From Paramoeba atlantica (lineage: Eukaryota; Discosea): 64,000 nt of DNA. The first letter of the stretch is position 1. Every line of letters starts with the position of its first letter. The translations under genes and the position numbers were made by a program. The DNA is taken from NCBI GenBank assembly GCA_977017575.1, contig CDRNVI010000149.1, forward strand, positions 496,001-560,000, read 5' to 3'. Of this stretch, positions 61,231 through 64,000 are shown piece after piece. Under the pieces are notes generated by a model. That model had not been told where the DNA came from. It saw only the letters and a list, made by a program, of their open reading frames with translations, and did no database searches.

Positions 61231-62451
61231 ATGACATGGCAGCAGCTCAGTGGACAAAACAAAATCCTCAAAGTTGACTCATCACCTGTGAAATTGAAAA
61301 ACACTTTCAAAAATCTCACAATGGATCAGATTCCTCAAAGGTCAAGTCTCCCCCTTGCTGAAGGGACAAAACAAGTGGCAAAAAAACAAACTGGACAAAA
61401 AGGGGGAACACTCACCACAGTTTGCACAAAACAAGGACAAGTGAAGACCAAAAAAGCAGCTCAATCTGCAAAGTGGGATGAAGAGGAATGGATGCTTGTT
61501 CCCCTACAGGATTATCAATTAGTTCCAATATTTGAGGAAAAACAATCAAGAATCAACTTACCCCGTTCAGCTTTGCGATTGTTTTGTTTTTCCTCTCTCT
61601 GGACAGAGGATGTGGTGTTGGCAATTCTTGATCAAAGCAAAGTCTCCCTTCAACATTATTGGATGCATCTTGCAATTCAGATCCATATTCATGGAGGATC
61701 AGGAGGGAAAAAATCTTGTTCTCAGGACCATTGGCCACTCCCTGTGGAAATCTTCAAAGGGTGGACAATGTGTTATCCAAATTTTGTTCGAATCTTCTGT
61801 GCTTGTCCTGTGGATATCCACGCATGGGAAATTCTGTCGAAAAATGCATCACGCCTTCTGACAGTTGGTGATCGCCAAGCCGCTGATGAAAAACAACAAA
61901 AGTGTCGAGCGGAAGTAAATCCGGTAGTCTCTCTTGTGACGTCCAAAAAGAACGCTCCTGTTGGGAATTGCTTTTTTCAAGTTTGTTGTCAGACTCCAAA
62001 TGGCGTTCCTTACATGCTCAAATGCCACCTTGCAAAGGTTTATAAGGACGACAAGAAGCTTTCCCATTGGTCAAAATGGGTCAAGGCTGAAGGGAATAAT
62101 CCTGTGACTTTCTCAGATTCTCTCTATGTTGCAGGCGAGATGGTCAGAACATTCAACAACAAAAAGAGACTCTTCTCCTTCTCAGTCCCAAAACACCGCT
62201 TTGCCCATGTCCAAAAAAAGCTACAATGGAACGTCCAAAACATCTCCCAATATTCAGTCACTTGGTCCCTGAAACTTGGAATGGCCATGACGATGTATCT
62301 CGATCCTGTTTTGGGGAAAAAGGCAGTTCTCTCGAATGCTTATGAAAAAACTACAATTTCTTGGAATAAAAAATTAAATCACAGTCTAAAAATTAAATTA
62401 ATCATAAATTTATTGGTCCTCTACAACTGGAGTTTCAATCTTCACAGTTGA
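61231..62451 (+). CDS. PiggyBac-like transposase, near-intact
   Basis: 406 codons without a stop. The N-terminus is basic and low-complexity; a second possible start is Met at 61321. The core reads WPLPVEIFKGWTMCYPNFVR, VGDRQAADEKQQ, SKKNAPVGNCFFQVCCQTPN, GVPYMLKCHLAKVYKDDKK, PVTFSDSLYVAGEMVRTFNN, LFSFSVPKHRF and LGKKAVLSNAYEK. The DE block, the G.(P)Y.L.CHLA block and the DSLY(V/F)A..M block parallel the piggyBac (DDE_Tnp_1_7) order and the VVADSYFRSVHAME segment of the relic at 12.1-13.5 kb. No C-terminal Cys-rich domain is seen. The last 30 residues are AT-rich and overlap the 3' end of the convergent gene by 42 bases. It is the best-preserved transposase in the window. Confidence 0.6.
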   Translation: MTWQQLSGQNKILKVDSSPVKLKNTFKNLTMDQIPQRSSLPLAEGTKQVAKKQTGQKGGTLTTVCTKQGQVKTKKAAQSAKWDEEEWMLVPLQDYQLVPIFEEKQSRINLPRSALRLFCFSSLWTEDVVLAILDQSKVSLQHYWMHLAIQIHIHGGSGGKKSCSQDHWPLPVEIFKGWTMCYPNFVRIFCACPVDIHAWEILSKNASRLLTVGDRQAADEKQQKCRAEVNPVVSLVTSKKNAPVGNCFFQVCCQTPNGVPYMLKCHLAKVYKDDKKLSHWSKWVKAEGNNPVTFSDSLYVAGEMVRTFNNKKRLFSFSVPKHRFAHVQKKLQWNVQNISQYSVTWSLKLGMAMTMYLDPVLGKKAVLSNAYEKTTISWNKKLNHSLKIKLIINLLVLYNWSFNLHS

Positions 62452-63339
62452 GACATCCAAATGCCCCAAAACTGCACACTCCTTCAATTCCTCATCCTTG
62501 AATGGAATGGAGACAACCAACCATTTAGCATTAGGGCCCTTTGGAATCTCTCCTTTCTTAATTTGCGACAAGTCTTGTGAGAGAGGAGCAGGAGAGGGGA
62601 TAAACACAGAAGCTGTGGTATTTGTGAGATCGTATTCTCGGACAGAACATTCTGTGATTGACTGTGCCTCTTTGAGATCTTGATCAGAGGGACCCTCTGC
62701 TTTCCAATGAACTGTCACTCCATTTTCTTCAGGATCATCAAAGGAAACATCTGCTGTTAAAGTTCGAGCAAGAAAGAGTGACCATCGATCATGTCCTTCA
62801 TGCTGATAGATGAACCCAGCATCACGGAAGTGAGCATAGACATACTCCTGAATTGAAATCTCAGGGAGTGCTTCATCATCCAGCACATCAATTTCATCAA
62901 TTGGTTCATCTTCATCTTCCTCTGTTTGAAGTGTGTTTGCAACTTGTTTTGCTGATTGACGCCCTTGTATTCAAAAAGAGTCAGAAAAGATCAAATCACA
63001 GAAAGATAGTTTGCAAGGAGGGGGAGGATAAAAAAAAAACTGACATATTGGATCAACTCCTTTTGCAGGCAGGTTCTCTGGTTCATTCACAGGAGCAAGA
63101 GGATACAATTGATTTGTCTGGATGTAATTTAATCGATTGGAAACATTCCTCCAATTCATAGTCTCGGGCGACAAATCATGCTTATTTCGAAGCACTTCTG
63201 CGATCTTCCCAGGCCGAAACCTCCTATTATACATCTCAACCAACTCTTCATCATATTGATGAAGGGTACTTTTTCGCCCCCTCTTCTCTTTTGGTTTCCC
63301 CCTTTTCTCTGGTCCAGCCTTTCGTTTTCGAGAGGACAT
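62410..63339 (-). CDS. Two-exon HTH protein next to a Harbinger-like transposase
   Basis: Exon 1 (63339-63045) and exon 2 (62963-62410) join through an 81-nt intron (GTCAGT ... CTGAC ... ACAAG) to give exactly 283 codons including the stop, with the Trp codon split at the junction. The N-terminus is basic (SSRKRKAGPEKRGKPKEKRG), then comes a probable helix-turn-helix (LVEMYNRRFRPGKIAEVLRN, ETMNWRNVSNRLNYIQ), an acidic linker (TEEDEDEPIDEIDVLDDE) and a beta-rich C-terminus (ENGVTVHWKAEG, NAKWLVVSIPFKDEELKE). PIF/Harbinger elements often carry a Myb/HTH partner that helps the transposase enter the nucleus and bind DNA; the divergent transposase at 63629 makes this role plausible. Family unproven. 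Confidence 0.6.
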
Positions 63340-63377
63340 TGCAACAAAAAACAAACAAGAAAAACAATTCAAAAAAA

Positions 63378-63449
63378 TTCTGAAAAAGCAGAAAACGCTG
63401 AAAATGCTGAAAAAGCAGAAAACGCTGAAAACGCTGAAAACGCTGAAAA
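63378..63449. repeat. 9-bp tandem repeat array 1, consensus CGCTGAAAA
   Basis: Eight contiguous 9-bp units: TTCTGAAAA, AGCAGAAAA, CGCTGAAAA, TGCTGAAAA, AGCAGAAAA and three CGCTGAAAA. It begins about 40 bases upstream of the ATG of the minus-strand HTH gene. Confidence 0.95.
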
Positions 63450-63532
63450 TTCATGAAAATCCAGACCCAATTTCAAAACCACACAAAATTTGAGGGAAAT
63501 TTCACGCGGAATTCCGACTCAAGGGGGGACAC

Positions 63533-63577
63533 CGCTGAAAACGCTGAAAACGCTGAAAACGCTGAAAACGCTGAAAA
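63533..63577. repeat. 9-bp tandem repeat array 2, consensus CGCTGAAAA
   Basis: Five perfect CGCTGAAAA units bracketed by GGACACCGCTGA on both sides (63527 and 63582). It lies about 50 bases before the ATG of the plus-strand gene, so each divergent gene has an array next to its start. Confidence 0.95.
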
Positions 63578-63628
63578 AAGATGGACACCGCTGATTTTTT
63601 TTTTTTTTCTTTTGGTTTTTTTGTTTTG

Positions 63629-64000
63629 ATGGCGGCAGAGCAATCTGAGGAGTTTTTGGAACTTGGTGCTTTCTTGACTGGGAATCGAAGAGAAAGAGAT
63701 TTTCGTGCACATTTTGGTGGTCCTTCCATTGCCATTGACCATCTTTGGAGACTGATTCAAACAAAACACCAACACCATCTCCCTCATCTCTGGGGCTGTG
63801 ATGAACTTCTTCAAACCCTTTGTTTTTTGAAATCTCCTGGACAAAATTTAACGGTTTCTTCATCTCGTTTTAAAATTGATCAATGTACTTTGATGAAAAA
63901 TGTTGAGAAGACACTTGAGGTGATTGACCAAACTTTGCCAGAGGTCATTTTTTTTTTTTTCAACAAATCTTTTTATTCAAGTGTTCCTTTGTTTCTCTTT
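63629..64000 (+). CDS. N-terminal part of a Harbinger-like transposase, running off the right edge
   Basis: From ATG 63629 the frame is open for 105 codons to 63943 (GAG|GTCATT, a possible 5' splice site), then runs into a T tract that may be intron. It reads SEEFLELGAFLTGNRRERDF, FRAHFGGPSIAIDHLWRLIQ, HLPHLWGCDELLQTLCFLKS and SSSRFKIDQCTLMKNVEKTL. The FxxHFG...LW..I......HL.....LL.TL.FLK......SS.F.ID..T..K.V pattern fits the N-terminal helical region of PIF/Harbinger (DDE_Tnp_4) transposases. The catalytic domain lies outside the window; a relic of that domain type is at 31.8-32.7 kb. Confidence 0.55.
   Translation, partial: MAAEQSEEFLELGAFLTGNRRERDFRAHFGGPSIAIDHLWRLIQTKHQHHLPHLWGCDELLQTLCFLKSPGQNLTVSSSRFKIDQCTLMKNVEKTLEVIDQTLPEVIFFFFNKSFYSSVPLFLF

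Noticed and set aside
63378..63577. CGCTGAAAA arrays as a CRISPR or as coding AEN repeats
   Set aside because: There are no unique spacers, the genome is eukaryotic, and the arrays lie between divergent starts; frames through them have no other coding support.

Overview
This is eukaryotic nuclear DNA. It carries two complete 18S-5.8S-28S rRNA units, a 5S rRNA gene, eight tRNA genes, spliced genes with GTAAG/GTGAGT donors, pyrimidine-rich acceptors and CTAAC-like branch sites, poly(A)-tailed retroelement copies and eukaryotic DNA transposons. The 5.8S core and its TTTGAGTGTCATT 3' end are of fungal type. Together with the AT-rich ITS and a DIRS-type retroelement they suggest an early-diverging (chytrid-like) fungus. 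This is an inference and the species cannot be named. The DNA is AT-rich and full of long one-strand polypyrimidine tracts, which explain most of the long Phe/Leu/Ser or Lys/Glu/Arg reading frames.

Layout. 1-13.7 kb is mostly coding and transposon-derived: a partial minus-strand exon, a foldback repeat, a decayed hAT-like transposase, a group of unrecognised genes (two share a TPSxxLLEADES motif), a second foldback, a spliced KDZ/tnp2-like transposase gene split by a SINE with a perfect 16-bp target duplication, and a decayed piggyBac-like transposase with a zinc knuckle. 13.8-16.3 kb is AT-rich spacer. 16.3-23.1 kb is rDNA unit 1. 23.7-28.2 kb holds tRNA-Arg, -Ser, -Ile, -Lys (short D arm) and -Asp. 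28.2-30.8 kb is a 5'-truncated LINE (RT, zinc finger, restriction-like endonuclease). 31-35 kb has an NHL-repeat pseudogene, a Harbinger-like transposase relic and a gag-like zinc-knuckle relic. 36.3-40.3 kb is a DIRS-type element (gag, RT-RNase H, tyrosine recombinase) next to tRNA-Asn and tRNA-Glu. 41-50 kb is low-complexity and duplicated DNA around the 5S gene. 50.9-57.7 kb is rDNA unit 2, followed by a 1.2-kb poly(A) retroelement insertion, tRNA-Thr, a near-intact piggyBac-like ORF, and at the right edge an HTH gene divergent from a Harbinger-like transposase, with 9-bp CGCTGAAAA repeats between them.

The two rDNA units lie 34.6 kb apart in the same orientation, have unrelated flanks beyond a few hundred bases, and differ by substitutions and indels inside the mature rRNAs. 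They are therefore dispersed copies rather than neighbours in a homogenised array. Comparing them exposes recent insertions. Many premature stops in the decayed ORFs are TGA, several at positions where the family has Arg (CGA), as expected from CpG decay. Products and exon joins were judged by eye from motifs and reading-frame continuity; no database search was possible.
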